Assembly: GCF_004027225.2 (NCBI RefSeq)
Contig: NC_044277.2
Location: 90,222,283 to 90,286,282 of the forward strand
Direction of reading: 5' to 3'
Source of the DNA: Strigops habroptila
Taxonomy: Eukaryota; Chordata; Aves; Psittaciformes; Psittacidae
Length of the DNA stretch: 64,000 nucleotides
Numbering within the stretch: position 1 is the stretch's first letter; each line of letters starts with the position of its first letter. Position numbers and translations under genes: made by a program. Shown here one piece after another: positions 55,201 through 64,000 of the stretch. The notes under the pieces were generated by a model. It searched no databases, had not been told where the DNA came from, and was given only the letters and a program-made list of their open reading frames with translations.

Positions 55201-58200
55201 TCACACTTGTATCTACCAGTGAAGGTTTGTATTTAAAACTTTCTTGGAAATGAAGATTTAAATCGAGCTTTAAATAAATGTTCTGTTGTGTCCCAGTGCA
55301 GCATATGAAATTTCATCCCTTTACATAAGGTTTCCAGGGACTTCCTCTTGTATTTAATCAGAATGTGAAGTTGTAACGATTGGCACTTGGTTTAAGCTTC
55401 TGTCATCTAGATTTTAAGTAGCTTACATGTAGTGAGGGTACTGCTTTATCAATAAGGTCTCTTCCTGTTTATTTTTTCACTAGGCTTTACCTCTGTGAAA
55501 ACACACTCCCCTCCATCTGCGCAGCCTGTTACAAGCACAGTGGTCTATACAAGGCCTGCAATAAGTAGTTTTTCTGCAGGTAAAGACACCTCTAAACAAG
55601 CATCCTCATTTTGGCAGTCTGACACGTATGACCCATGTCTGCAAAACAAAACCACGGATAGCAAATGTGTAACATGTGAAGCTGCTAAAGTGTCAACAAT
55701 TGAGAGTACGAAACAGACAATAAGCTCAAGTCAATGTGTTGCCTCTAAGGCAGCAGTTCCTACAGCGGGGACATTGGGCTTTGAAGACAAATTTAAAACA
55801 GCACCCAACACATGGGATTGTGATACCTGTCTGGTCCAGAACAAACCTGAAGCTACAAAATGTATAGCATGTGAGACACCAAAGCCCGGAACAGGAGTAA
55901 TGCCTGCCCTGACATTGCCAGCAGTCACAGACAACGCGGTGACAGTGACATCCTCCTCCAGCAGCACTGACACAACAGTCACTCTGGGGTTTGGAGACAA
56001 ATTTAAGAAGCCAAAAGGTTCTTGGGACTGTGCGGTGTGCCTTGTATCAAATAAGGCAGAAGACAGCAAATGTGTAGCTTGTCAGTCAGAGAAACCAGGT
56101 GCGTTGTTCTCTTTTCTGTTGTTCCAGTTTCAGCTTCTCTGCATTCTTAACAGAATAAAATATGTTGCATATTAAAAATACTTTCAGCAGCATGGCTGTA
56201 AGCCAGCAGGATGGATTAGTGACTGGCTGCAGGAATGGTTACAGGCACTTTTGAGGTCGCAGCCCAGATTCCAGCCTGTCACATGAATTGAAGTGATTGT
56301 GAACTGTATTAGTGCAGAGCTGAATTGAAGCAAATACACCCTGCTTTGCAGTAATGAGGAACGATGACTAAACTGGATACCTTAGTTAACTTAAAACCTA
56401 TTTACTCGTTTTCATTAGGGAAAAATGCGAACTCTATAGATAGTTAAAAATTACAGGGTCTTTCTCTCTTTCAAAAGTAAATAGAAACAATGTTTACAGA
56501 ACATAGCTAAAAATGCCTCCACTTGGCATTTGTGTGTAGTTGAGCAGACAGATATGAAGACAGGTTTCAAGACAGTGTAGTCTTTAACTAGTTGTCTTAA
56601 GCTAAAACAAAACCCTATGTTGAGCTATGCCTGTGAAGGGCAGTGGTAGCCTTCCAGAACGTGGGTGACCTTGTTCTGGAAGGTCAAGGTCCTTTCTGAC
56701 CATGGGGAAGTGGGTGCCTTGTTCAGTGCAGCGCTGGGTTGCTTCCCATTATATGTCACCGTAATTGATTTTGAGTGGTGAGTTTGTTGTTTTTAAAGCA
56801 CACAAAAAAATATTTTACTGTTAACTTTCTTAACATCATTTAATATACTATTAAACAAACACCTTTGCAAATATATCCGGGGTTGGGGGAATCTCTGAGG
56901 GACTAGATCCTGCTTTTGTAATTATCCTGTACAGTAGAAGTAGAATTTCTTCAGATAAGATAATGCATTTCAGAGGGAGCTTATTCTCATGGACTAGCAG
57001 CCTCAGAGTGTGATCAGCAGGCACTTTTGCCTGAGACTATAGCCATTGCAAGGAGAAATTTTGGAGATGCGAGGGTTTGCCATGACCATGATGGTGCAGA
57101 AAACTGCACAGTTCTACATCTGTCAAGGGGGTGAGTGAGGCAAGTAAAATGAAAGGATAAAAATCCTCTGGATCTGCTGTGGAAGAGAAGACCAGTTCCT
57201 GTCTTTACTGTTTTGAATTTGAGACATTGTGTTCTGCCTCTCGCTTAAATGCCACCCTCAGTTGTTTAAAACTGTAGGTGACCATGACAATTATGTGATA
57301 CTTTTGTGCCTTCTGGATGTCCACTTCACTCCTCACACTTACGGAGCTGAAGTTTTCTGTTGGGGTGCAGCATCAAGCGACATCTCTTCCTTTACAGGGG
57401 AGAAAAATCAGACGGCAAGTGTTGTGTTTCAGGCCTCTATATGGAGGTTTCTGCTGGTGTTGAACACAGTGTAGCTTGTGTAGTGAGCACAGAATTGTGG
57501 GTTTGGAAGCTTTGAGTTCCTCTCTGTTTTGTTTTGGGTTTTTTTTGTCACAGTGTAGTTTTGAACGTATCTGTTTCTGGGATTTGGTGATGAATCATTC
57601 TGGTAAATTCTCAGCTTTGCATCCCTTGACAGTGCTCATTAATTTGAGCAGTTGCTAACTTCGACTACAGGTTATTTATGCCACCAGAAGTTCTTTCAGT
57701 AGTTTTAGTTGAATACAGTGCCTTTTAATTTACATCTGAAACAGGCTGTGGTGTTACATGAACTGCAGTTGCTGTTTAAATACCATTGGTTAAATTTGTG
57801 CTTAAAATCATATATAGATTATAAAAAAGAATCTAGATGTTTCTACTGTTTACAGTCTCTGATCAAGTCTGACTGAAATGAACTTGTAGTTTGATTCATA
57901 GTTTGATGGTGTTTTACTGCTATGCTTGTCCGCTTTGTGGTTTAGTGAGCATTTAAGAGTTTCTTTAAAAGTTCATGTTCGCTTTTATCATGTAAGCACC
58001 ATTATTAACTATCTTGCTTATTTCTCAGGGAGTTCAGTGCCTGTGACCAGTAGCAGTGTTCCTGCATTTTCTGCTGCTTCTGGAGGATCTGGAGGATTTC
58101 TGGATTTAGACAAGTTCAAGAAGCCTGAAGGAAGCTGGGATTGTGAGGTCTGCTTGGTCCAAAACAAAGCAGAAGCCACAAAATGTGTAGCTTGTGAAAG

Positions 58201-61200
58201 TGCAAAGCCAGGCACCAAAGTAGAGCTCAAAGGTAATACTTAATGAAATAAATAAAGTTTGAAAAGGCACGTTCTGCAGTTTATTTTTTTCTTTAGGTTT
58301 TCTGGGTTTGTTTTTTGGGTTTTTTTTGTGTATATGTGTGGTGGTTGTTTTGGGGTTTTTTTTGTGGGGTGTTTTTTGGGTGGTTTTGTTGGTGGGATTT
58401 TTTTTGTGTGGATTGGTTTAAGTGCAGTTATTTTTCCTTTGAGGTACAGCAAAATTGTTCATTTTTTGTCTAGGAATATTGCTTAAGTCAGGTAATATGC
58501 CTGTGTTTCCACCCTTTGCCAGAAAAAGATGATGCTTTTTAGCGAAAAGGCTGTGTTAATGGCATAGTTGTTCTGTGCAAGCCTTATGTGTTGTTCATTT
58601 GGAGTTTAGGCTAAAAGCATGCTCTTTCAAAGAATTTAGCAGCATACTTTTCAAAGCCAGGTGGTGGACAGAAGACTACCATTGCAAAAGGGTGTATGTA
58701 GAGTGGAAGTGTGGAGTTTTATTTGTTTTGTGGTTTGGGGGTTTATTTGTTCGGTTGGTGTTGTTTGGGTTTTTTAAACTGTTTTGACCCTGAGAAGTTC
58801 AGGACTATATTCCAAGCCATGTAGCTAAAGCCTACATGTATTATATCTTTTATTGTGAACTTGACATTATTGCATATTTCTGCAGGCTTTGGTACTGCTG
58901 CTGTGTCCACAAATGCTGCAGTGCCATCATTTACATTCGGTGTCCCGTCATCCTCCTCTGAATCTTCTCATACAATAAGTAGCACAGGAAATTTTAAGTT
59001 TGGAGAACAAGAGAGCTTCAAGTTCGGCATTGCATCAGAATCTGCATCCTCCAACACTGTGACTGGAGGATTTAAGTTTCCTACTGGTTCAGGGGGCTTC
59101 AAATTTGGAGTTTCTTCCTCAGACTCTAAATCAGAAGACAGTAAAAAAGAAAGTAAAAGTAATAGTTTTACTTTTGGACTTCCATCTACAAGCAATCAGG
59201 CTCCTTCAACATTTCAGTTCGGGACAGCGAGCCTGGGACAGCAGGAAAAGAAAGAGGAACCAGTTTTGGGAGGCTTTGGTTTTGGCACAAGTTCTACTTC
59301 TTCCATAGCTACCAATGAGAATAAAACCGGGGTCAGTGGCTTCGCTTTTGGAACTGTGGCGGAAAAGGAGGTAGCATCACCTGCTTTTGCATTTAAGAAG
59401 TCAGATGAGAAAAAGGATGAAACGCTTCCAGCAAAGGGAGGATTCTCTTTTGGCAGTGTGGAGTCTGCACCTGCCTCACAGTTTGTTTTGGGAAGGACAG
59501 AAGAGAAACAGGACTCTCTCGTTCCTGCTGCTCCACTAGCATTTGGAAAGAAAGCTGACAATGAAGAGTTAAAGACACAACCTATCTTTTCAGCTGGGAC
59601 GGCTGAGCATACCAAAGAGGAGAGCACGGCAAAACCTATATTCAATTTTAGTTTTGTTAAACCATCAGAGAAGGAAAGTGAGCAGGCAAAGCCATCTTTT
59701 GCATTTGGGGCACAAACCAGTACTTCAGGTAAGTAGAACATCTTTTGACTTTGCTTGTCTACTCGTGTCCATCATATAATACCTCTGAGGCCATACTGGA
59801 CAAAATCTGTGGGACTTGATTATATGTCATGTATTAGAGCTTTAGAAAAGGCTTAATTAGTACCTGCAGCCTGTCTTTAGTTCTGGTTGTTGATGTGTAG
59901 ACAATATGTAGCAATTCCTTTTTAGGCTTCAATGAGTTTTAACACTAGGTTTAGGCAAAAAAAAAGCCACAACTTAAGGAACCTGCATTGCTTCTTGTAT
60001 GAGCACAGAAGTTGTATTGTCTCTGTAGTACTAGCTCAGCTGGTGATAAAATGTATGGAGTGGTGCAGTATGGAGGCCTCATACTAGTGTTGTTTTTCAT
60101 AGTGAAAGGGAATGAGAGGGGGAATATCTTACTCCCATATACTTGCTGCTACGCTATGGGGTGTAAACTGCAGTTTCTCTACTGCTACAGAGGTATAAAG
60201 GTCACTTCATAGATGTTACACAGTTTTGTATTCCTTTAATTTGCTGAAAGTCTGCAGTGGAGGATTAAAGTTCTTCAGTGATGATCAACTGTGTGGGAAA
60301 AATTCTGGTTGTTAAATTCCATTTGCATGACTGGGCAACTGTGTTTTAGAGAACAGAATTAGTTTCTTATTTCTGAAGTGATATAGAAAAGGATATCAGT
60401 GAGTAACCCTGAATAAAAGCAATACATAAGGTTATGCTGATTTTAATCGCAGTATTCTTACAGTGATTTGAGGACTGTGGCCTTTGTGGGAGGGGAGGTG
60501 GTGGTGTGTGGTTTGGATTGGGTTGTTTTTCCTGCCAGGCAAAGTTCTGGAGTTTGGTTTAGTTGTGGGAATTTGATGAAGCACCTTGTGCAAAAAGGCA
60601 ATTTTAACAAGCATTCTTAAGAATGGGGTAGTCCCTTGAAAATGGCATAGATGAAAAGGGGCCATAACTGCTGGGGAAAAAAGATAGTGGGAAGTTGAAA
60701 ACAAGATCACAAATTAATAATGTGAATTGGACCAGCAGCTTAGGGGAAGCTGACGAATGACTAGCTTTTTAAAAGGCAGCTCTATTTTAAGTGTGTAAAA
60801 CTGCACTCAGGACTTCGTAACAATGGTCTTCATGGCAGGTTGTTTTCTGTTGCTCCTAAAAGCAGGTCTTTCAGGTGCTAAAGTACAATGAGCTTGTGCT
60901 TGGAAGAGCTAGGCTGGAGGATGGGAAGCTTTGCCTCGATTAAACCTGTAGGCACAGGGCTGTATTTTCAAACAAACTACAAATGAAACTGCATCATTGT
61001 GTTTTTCAATACTCCATTGAGCAAAGCCATAAAACTGTTACAGGGGATTGATGATGGTGTTCTAAAAACATCTGGAATATTCTTGCTTGAAGAGTTCAGA
61101 AGTACTGGTTAATACTGACTGGTTCAGGTAATGACAGCACATGCTTAGTGTTTGTAACCAGTGAAGCCTAGACTACAGTGGAGTCCTTGTTCTTCACAAT

Positions 61201-64000
61201 TCTTTCATTCTTTTAATTGTGGATGGCAGCAATCAGCACATTGAATCTGGGTCTTATGTAAGCAGTAATAGCTGAGACAGTAGTTGAGGCTTCATTCAGG
61301 ATTGCTCTTGTACAGTGACTGAAACAGGAGTCTGTTTGCTGTACTTCATTTGGCATTTCTGTGGTGATTTATGTACTGTTCCTCCTTTCAGATCAAGGAG
61401 CAGCAAAGCCATCCTTCAGCTTCTTGAGCTCTAGTTCCTCCAGCACAGTCGTACCCACCACTTCAGCCAATAGCAGCAGTGTGTTCGGCAGCGCCATCTC
61501 CTCCTTGAATCCTCAGCTGGTTCCCGCTCCCTTCGTGTTTGGACAACCCAGCAACACTGTGAGCAGCTCTGTTTTTGGCAATTCTTCAGAATCTGCAGCC
61601 TCTCAGTCATTTGGCTTCTCTCAAGAAAACAAACCAGCAACTACATCTTCCAGCACTGGCACAGGTCTTACTTCATTTCTGTTTGGCTCGGGAGCCACCA
61701 GTACCAATGCAGCAAATTCAGGCTTCACCTTCGGAGCCACAACCACATCGAGTTCAACAGGTATGTTTTATATAGATGCTCTTCTCATTTGTGCCATGAC
61801 ATAGTGGACCAAGGAAATACTGTTTCACTAATATTTTACTTTGGAGAATGTGTAGGCCAAATGCATGGGAGTAGAAAAAAATACTCAGTATTTGCATTCA
61901 ACAATATAAATTGGGGCTCAGTTTTTCACAGTCTGTGGAATACAGCTTAGGAATGAACTGGCAGCAGTATTGCTTTATGCAAAGGACAACCCTTTACTGG
62001 ATTTCAATTTGTGTAGGAACTTTTCACCATAAGAATGATAGTTTCTTTCATTTCAGCACTTACAGTTAGAAGTCAATGAATTACAACTTCCCCTATGTTT
62101 CTCTCCCATACCTAAACCTCTCAACTGTTGTAAATAATGTCAAGACTGGCAAAATCCTTCTTTCACAAGTGTACATAAACACATTACCCCTACATGCAGT
62201 TGCTGCTGCTGAGGGATTGATTTCCAATATGCTTTATGGCCAGTGCTTGTTAATCTTGTAGTAATTTAGAGAAGACAGATGAGAGTCTACAGTTTCTTCA
62301 CGTTTTATGTTCGTTGCCCCACTGCATGAATTTAGCAGTATGACACAAGACTAAATCATCTGCTAGTGTTCCTTCCTGCTAGCCTAGCTGTATGTGGGAA
62401 ATAAGATTGAATCTGTGAAGAAGAGACTTCATCTAGTTTGATCTGGTTGCTTAACCTTGTAATTTACAGAAATTAAATTTGCATGCTTTTTTGTATATCA
62501 GAACAGAGAGAAAACAGTCCTAAATTATAATACCCAGCAGATCAATTTAAGCTGCTTACAAATCAGTAACTTGCAGTGTCATTTTGTTATTAGGTGACAC
62601 TGCATTTCAAACATCTTCACAAAGGATATTTATTTTTTTAATGCAGAAGCCTATATTAACTTTTCATAGAATCACAGAATGGTTTGGGTTGGAAAGGACC
62701 TTAAGATCATCCAGTTCCAACCACCCTGCCTTGGGCAGGGACACGTCACCTGGACCAGGTTGCTCCAAGCCCCATGCAACCTGGCCTTGAACACTGCCAG
62801 GGATGGGGCAGCCACAGCTTCTCTGGGCAGCCTCTCACAGTAAAGAACTTATTCCTTACATCTAACCTAAATCTCCCCTGTTCAAGTTTGCCCCTTGTCC
62901 TATCACTACAGTTTCTGGTGAAGAGTCTCTCTCTGGCATATCTGTCCGTCGTCTTGGGAAGAAAAGCAGTCAGCCATTCCAAGATAGGGTGTGATAGAGG
63001 GTATTTTCTGTTGCATGAAGGCTGCTTAAATTGCATTAACATGCTATTGAAAATGTCCCTTTTGCACTGCAGATCTGCTGTGTACATTCACAGACGCTGT
63101 TCAGTCATGTATTTTCGTTTCGTTATTTCTGCTGGCCATGCAGAACAGAAGCAGCTAAACAAATGAGCTGGTTGTTGATGTTACATAGGGAATTACTCTG
63201 CTAGACCAAGGTTTTGAGTACAGAGAGATCACTGCAAGCTTGATTTAGCCTGCAAAGTTGATAATGATAAACACGTGGCCAGGGAGGGGTGCAGTTGCTG
63301 ACAAGAAAGATTGATATTCTGATTCTGGGAAATCAGGAGCTGTATTTTATGTGTTTGAAAAATACAATTTGAATGAATATTCTTTGTCTGTGATGTAAAC
63401 AGCTTTTAGTGAATACAAATTAAAATGTACTATCTGTAGGAATCTATTTCCAGAACATGAATGTTAACACAGTAATCTGAGGCGAGACAGCCTGTGTGTT
63501 TGAGATTTGATTATGTCTGAATCTGGTAAACATGGTGTTTCTCATGTTACTTACAAAAGAGGTTTGATTCCTGTGGTGGCTGAGGCAGTATTTGGTTTAT
63601 ATACTCACACAATTAGTTTGAAATTCAGATGAGTGCTCAGTTACCAGACCATGGGGTCTTAGAACCTTTGATTTTAGATTGATTCTTGGGGGAGAAGATA
63701 AAAGCACATACTGACGTTCCTCTTCTGCTCCCCCAGGGTCATCCTCTTCGTTTCCATTTGGCTCTGGGCCTCCAGCGCTGGCTGCCGGCCCAGCATTTGG
63801 CACCAGTCAGCCACCAGCATTTGGTCAGAGCCAAGGGTCCAGCCAGCCAAGCGCTCCAAGTTTTGGATCCCTGTCGACAACGTTGTTTTCAGCTGGCACT
63901 CAGCCTGCTCCTCCTGCCTTCGGCTCCGTGACGAGCAGCACTCAGCCCTCTGTGTTCGGACAGCAAGTGGCGCAGCAGCCGGGGTTTGGCTCTGGTACCC
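21635..64000 (+). CDS. NUP153: Nucleoporin Nup153, exons 1-20, 3' end off window
   Basis: Nup153 is an FG nucleoporin of the nuclear basket; it binds importins, exportins, Ran, lamins and the Nup107 complex. Coding exons: 21635-21736, 36280-36496, 38801-39049, 40378-40517, 40600-40728, 42531-42647, 42775-42813, 42914-42967, 46851-46997, 47704-47756, 50348-50477, 52091-52228, 52991-53083, 53383-53470, 53762-53878, 55484-56098, 58029-58232, 58886-59728, 61392-61760 and 63737 to the edge. They give one open frame of 4108 nt (about 1369 aa). Order: basic N terminus (GGGKIRTRR), pore-targeting segment (VKNIVPGWLQKYFNK, exon 2), conserved STARRILQSLEKMSSPLA (exon 6), SVLDILKSPG (exon 15), four RanBP2-type zinc-finger units (exons 16-17; the first is degenerate), then FG repeats (exons 18-20). 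Human Nup153 is 1475 aa, so roughly the last 100 residues are missing off the edge. No frameshift or premature stop was seen. Confidence 0.97.
26862..27910 (+). repeat. Old, diverged CR1 LINE copy D in NUP153 intron 1
   Basis: The block can be followed against CR1 structure on the plus strand: the 'GCAGTGGATGTGGTTTACCT' region (about 26901), the 'gatgataccaaac' region (about 27173), 'tccatctgggacaaaaca' (about 27303), 'gccattgagatgaagaaggcca' (about 27368), and a degraded 3' end with repeated 'tctgtg' units near 27885-27905. It is much more diverged than the other copies and riddled with stops, so it is probably an older insertion. Limits are approximate. Confidence 0.75.
28617..29068 (-). 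repeat. CR1 LINE fragment C, reverse orientation
   Basis: The 3' half of an avian CR1 on the minus strand. At the left it starts with the inverted tail (TCACAGAATCACAGAATGG at about 28619), then the inverted 3' block, and ends near 29068 in the C-terminal ORF2 region. It lies in NUP153 intron 1, antisense to the gene. Confidence 0.95.
36280..36496 (+). CDS. NUP153: NUP153 exon 2, pore-targeting segment
   Basis: Exon 2 encodes ISRMTASVKNIVPGWLQKYF and an acidic stretch. VKNIVPGWLQ(K/R)YFNK is the conserved N-terminal segment linked to nuclear envelope and pore targeting. The acceptor is a tandem NAGNAG (AAGCAG at 36277-36282): use of the first AG adds a Gln (CAG) at the junction, use of the second removes it. 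Coordinates given assume the first; the alternative start is 36283. Confidence 0.92.
36497..38800 (+). other. NUP153 intron 2
   Basis: A 2.3-kb intron. It holds an A/C-only stretch of about 100 nt at 36598-36702 that ends in 14 C, and a 20-nt C run at 38334-38353. No gene or CR1 copy was seen. Confidence 0.7.
38334..38353. repeat. Poly-C run, 20 nt
   Basis: An uninterrupted 20-nt C run in NUP153 intron 2. It is prone to slippage and assembly error, and is a G-run on the other strand. Confidence 0.9.
38801..42967 (+). CDS. NUP153: NUP153 exons 3-8 (38801-39049, 40378-40517, 40600-40728, 42531-42647, 42775-42813, 42914-42967)
   Basis: These six exons encode the N-terminal third after the targeting segment. 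Recognisable conserved blocks are LTRPSLHRSHLN, EIKDSTSQHDDDNISTTSGF (exon 3), EAERSHSLSQH and SKKPAFNLSAFG (exon 4), SQLGDSPFYPGKTTYGGAAA (exon 5), and VRRQMKAKQ plus STARRILQSLEKMSSPLA (exon 6). Exons 4 and 5 are separated by an intron of only 82 bp; exons 6, 7 and 8 are separated by introns of 127 and 100 bp. The larger introns 39050-40377 and 40729-42530 show nothing recognisable. Confidence 0.95.
43819..44245 (+). repeat. CR1 segment E1 (ORF2 mid-region)
   Basis: Plus-strand CR1 from the ORF2 reverse-transcriptase region (FSKAFDTASDSIILDKL) through the 'gatttgtggatgcaggagctgaatgc' block and 'caggtttgctcatgatac' to about 44245. It then joins E2 by re-entering CR1 upstream of where E1 stopped. 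Confidence 0.85.
44246..45169 (+). repeat. CR1 segment E2 (ORF2 C-terminal part to 3' end)
   Basis: This segment starts at a 'atcttcatcagtgatgtag' block homologous to part of E1, continues through 'ggcctataagaaagatgggac' and 'gacaaggggtaaatggt', and ends with CCTTCCAACCCAAACTATTC and a TCTATGATTC tail. An open frame of 304 codons (44080-44994) spans the E1/E2 joint. Confidence 0.88.
45170..45918 (+). repeat. CR1 segment F, different subfamily
   Basis: Directly after the E2 tail comes a third CR1 copy, plus strand, starting near 'cgcacctgagacagagtaac'. Its sequence differs clearly from E2: 'ctggagagcagccctgcaggaag' at about 45223, 'ggactagatgatcg' at about 45864, and an irregular tail built from TTCTGTTCTGATTCTATTCTG-like units at 45897-45918. 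This indicates a separate subfamily and a separate insertion. It is frame-broken. Confidence 0.87.
46851..53878 (+). CDS. NUP153: NUP153 exons 9-15 (central region before the zinc fingers)
   Basis: Exons 46851-46997, 47704-47756, 50348-50477, 52091-52228, 52991-53083, 53383-53470 and 53762-53878. Conserved blocks include PPVQKLVTPK and QYFKPSLTP (exon 9), NGLSSGGVGGGGKMRRER (exon 11), EEPVLPKVPLPI (exon 12), SPVFRFSSPIVKSTEAEVLPP (exon 13), IGFTF (exon 14) and LKEGSVLDILKSPG (exon 15). Exon 14 has a second NAGNAG acceptor (TAGCAG at 53377-53382); the second AG gives the family-typical IGFTF, the first would insert a Gln. Exon 10 (53 nt) is the least conserved. Large introns 46998-47703, 47757-50347, 50478-52090 and 52229-52990 hold no recognised feature. 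Confidence 0.95.
53203..53264. repeat. Imperfect T-rich minisatellite
   Basis: About 60 bp of imperfect TATGTTCTTA-like units in NUP153 intron 13 (53084-53382). No function can be assigned. Confidence 0.6.
53879..55483 (+). other. NUP153 intron 15
   Basis: A 1.6-kb AT-rich intron before the zinc-finger exon, with a GTGAGA donor and CACTAG acceptor. Nothing was recognised in it. Confidence 0.65.
55484..56098 (+). CDS. NUP153: NUP153 exon 16: zinc fingers 1-3
   Basis: One 615-nt exon encodes VVYTRPAISSF and three RanBP2-type zinc-finger units, which in Nup153 bind Ran. Fingers 2 (WDCDTCLVQNK..KCIAC, residues about 715-734) and 3 (WDCAVCLVSNK..KCVAC, about 785-804) have all four Cys in W-x-C-x2-C-x10-C-x2-C spacing. 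Finger 1 (W648 to C669) keeps the last CxxC but reads WQSDTYDPCLQNK: both cysteines of the first pair are replaced, by Ser and Tyr, and two residues are inserted, so it should not fold around zinc in the usual way. Confidence 0.95.
56099..58028 (+). other. NUP153 intron 16
   Basis: A 1.9-kb intron. An imperfect inverted repeat lies at about 56650-56690 (CCTTCCAGAACGTGGG.. with ..GTTCTGGAAGG), too small to interpret. No gene or CR1 was seen. Confidence 0.6.
58029..58232 (+). CDS. NUP153: NUP153 exon 17: zinc finger 4
   Basis: This exon encodes a Ser/Val linker, LDKFKKPEGSW and an intact fourth RanBP2-type finger (WDCEVCLVQNK..KCVAC) followed by the ESAKPGTK element that closes the zinc-finger region in vertebrate Nup153. 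All four cysteines are present in the expected spacing. Confidence 0.95.
58233..58885 (+). other. NUP153 intron 17 with a G/T-rich tract
   Basis: The first 200 nt carry a G/T-rich stretch at 58278-58422 with many GGG and poly-T runs on the sense strand, and a second one at about 58722-58775. These are roughly complementary to the A/C-rich block in intron 2. Confidence 0.7.
58886..64000 (+). CDS. NUP153: NUP153 exons 18-20: FG-repeat domain (58886-59728, 61392-61760, 63737-edge)
   Basis: The three exons encode a Ser/Gly-rich low-complexity region with roughly 25 FG motifs, mostly FxFG in exon 18 (FTFG, FKFG, FSFG, FAFG) and mixed FG, FGF and FxFG in exons 19-20. FG repeats bind transport receptors in the pore. 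The conserved FVLGRTEEK appears as QFVLGRTEEK and FGKKADNEE is kept; the exon 19 start DQGAAKPSFSFL matches the family. Exon 20 continues past position 64000. Introns are 59729-61391 (nothing recognised) and 61761-63736 (a CR1 copy). Confidence 0.96.
62665..62940 (-). repeat. CR1 LINE fragment G, reverse orientation
   Basis: About 275 bp of the CR1 3' end, inverted, in NUP153 intron 19. It begins with CATAGAATCACAGAATGG at the left and includes the inverted 'gcagccacagcttctctggg' block near 62808. The right limit is approximate (about 62940). Confidence 0.95.

Overview
The window is genomic DNA from a bird, probably a neoavian; the exact species cannot be told from the sequence. The evidence is three vertebrate genes split into GT-AG exons, GC-rich CpG-island promoters, and CR1 LINE retrotransposons as the only recognisable interspersed repeats (at least eight fragments). 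Several CR1 copies keep the typical avian CR1 3' end. I found no rRNA, tRNA, CRISPR, or bacterial or viral gene.

Layout. (1) 909-6296, minus strand: PAK1IP1, a WD40 nucleolar ribosome-assembly factor. Exons 1-8 are present (273 codons) and the 3' exons lie beyond the left edge. (2) About 5.85-7.15 kb: a CpG island between PAK1IP1 and the next gene, arranged head to head. (3) 8846-15.8 kb, plus strand: a complete 257-aa gene of the SECp43/TRNAU1AP family, the bird counterpart of human C6orf52 (TRNAU1APL). It has one RRM instead of two. (4) 15.8-20.6 kb: intergenic DNA with a CR1 fragment. (5) 20.7-22.2 kb: the NUP153 CpG island. (6) 21635 to beyond 64000, plus strand: NUP153. Twenty coding exons (about 1369 codons) were resolved at base level in one unbroken frame; the last part of the gene is off the right edge. 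Intron 1 is 14.5 kb.

The genes do not form an operon-like unit. PAK1IP1 works in nucleolar 60S assembly, TRNAU1APL belongs to a selenocysteine-tRNA-associated RNA-binding family, and NUP153 is an FG nucleoporin of the nuclear basket. PAK1IP1 and TRNAU1APL share a promoter region.

Most interesting points: the first of the four NUP153 zinc fingers has lost its first cysteine pair; TRNAU1APL has replaced RRM1 with a short basic leader that an in-frame upstream stop fixes as the N terminus; NUP153 has two NAGNAG tandem splice acceptors; a G-quadruplex motif sits about 23 nt before the NUP153 start codon; intron 8 holds a composite CR1 that reads as one long frame across an internal duplication; and inverted CR1 copies flank blocks of NUP153 exons. 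I saw no clearly new biological system.
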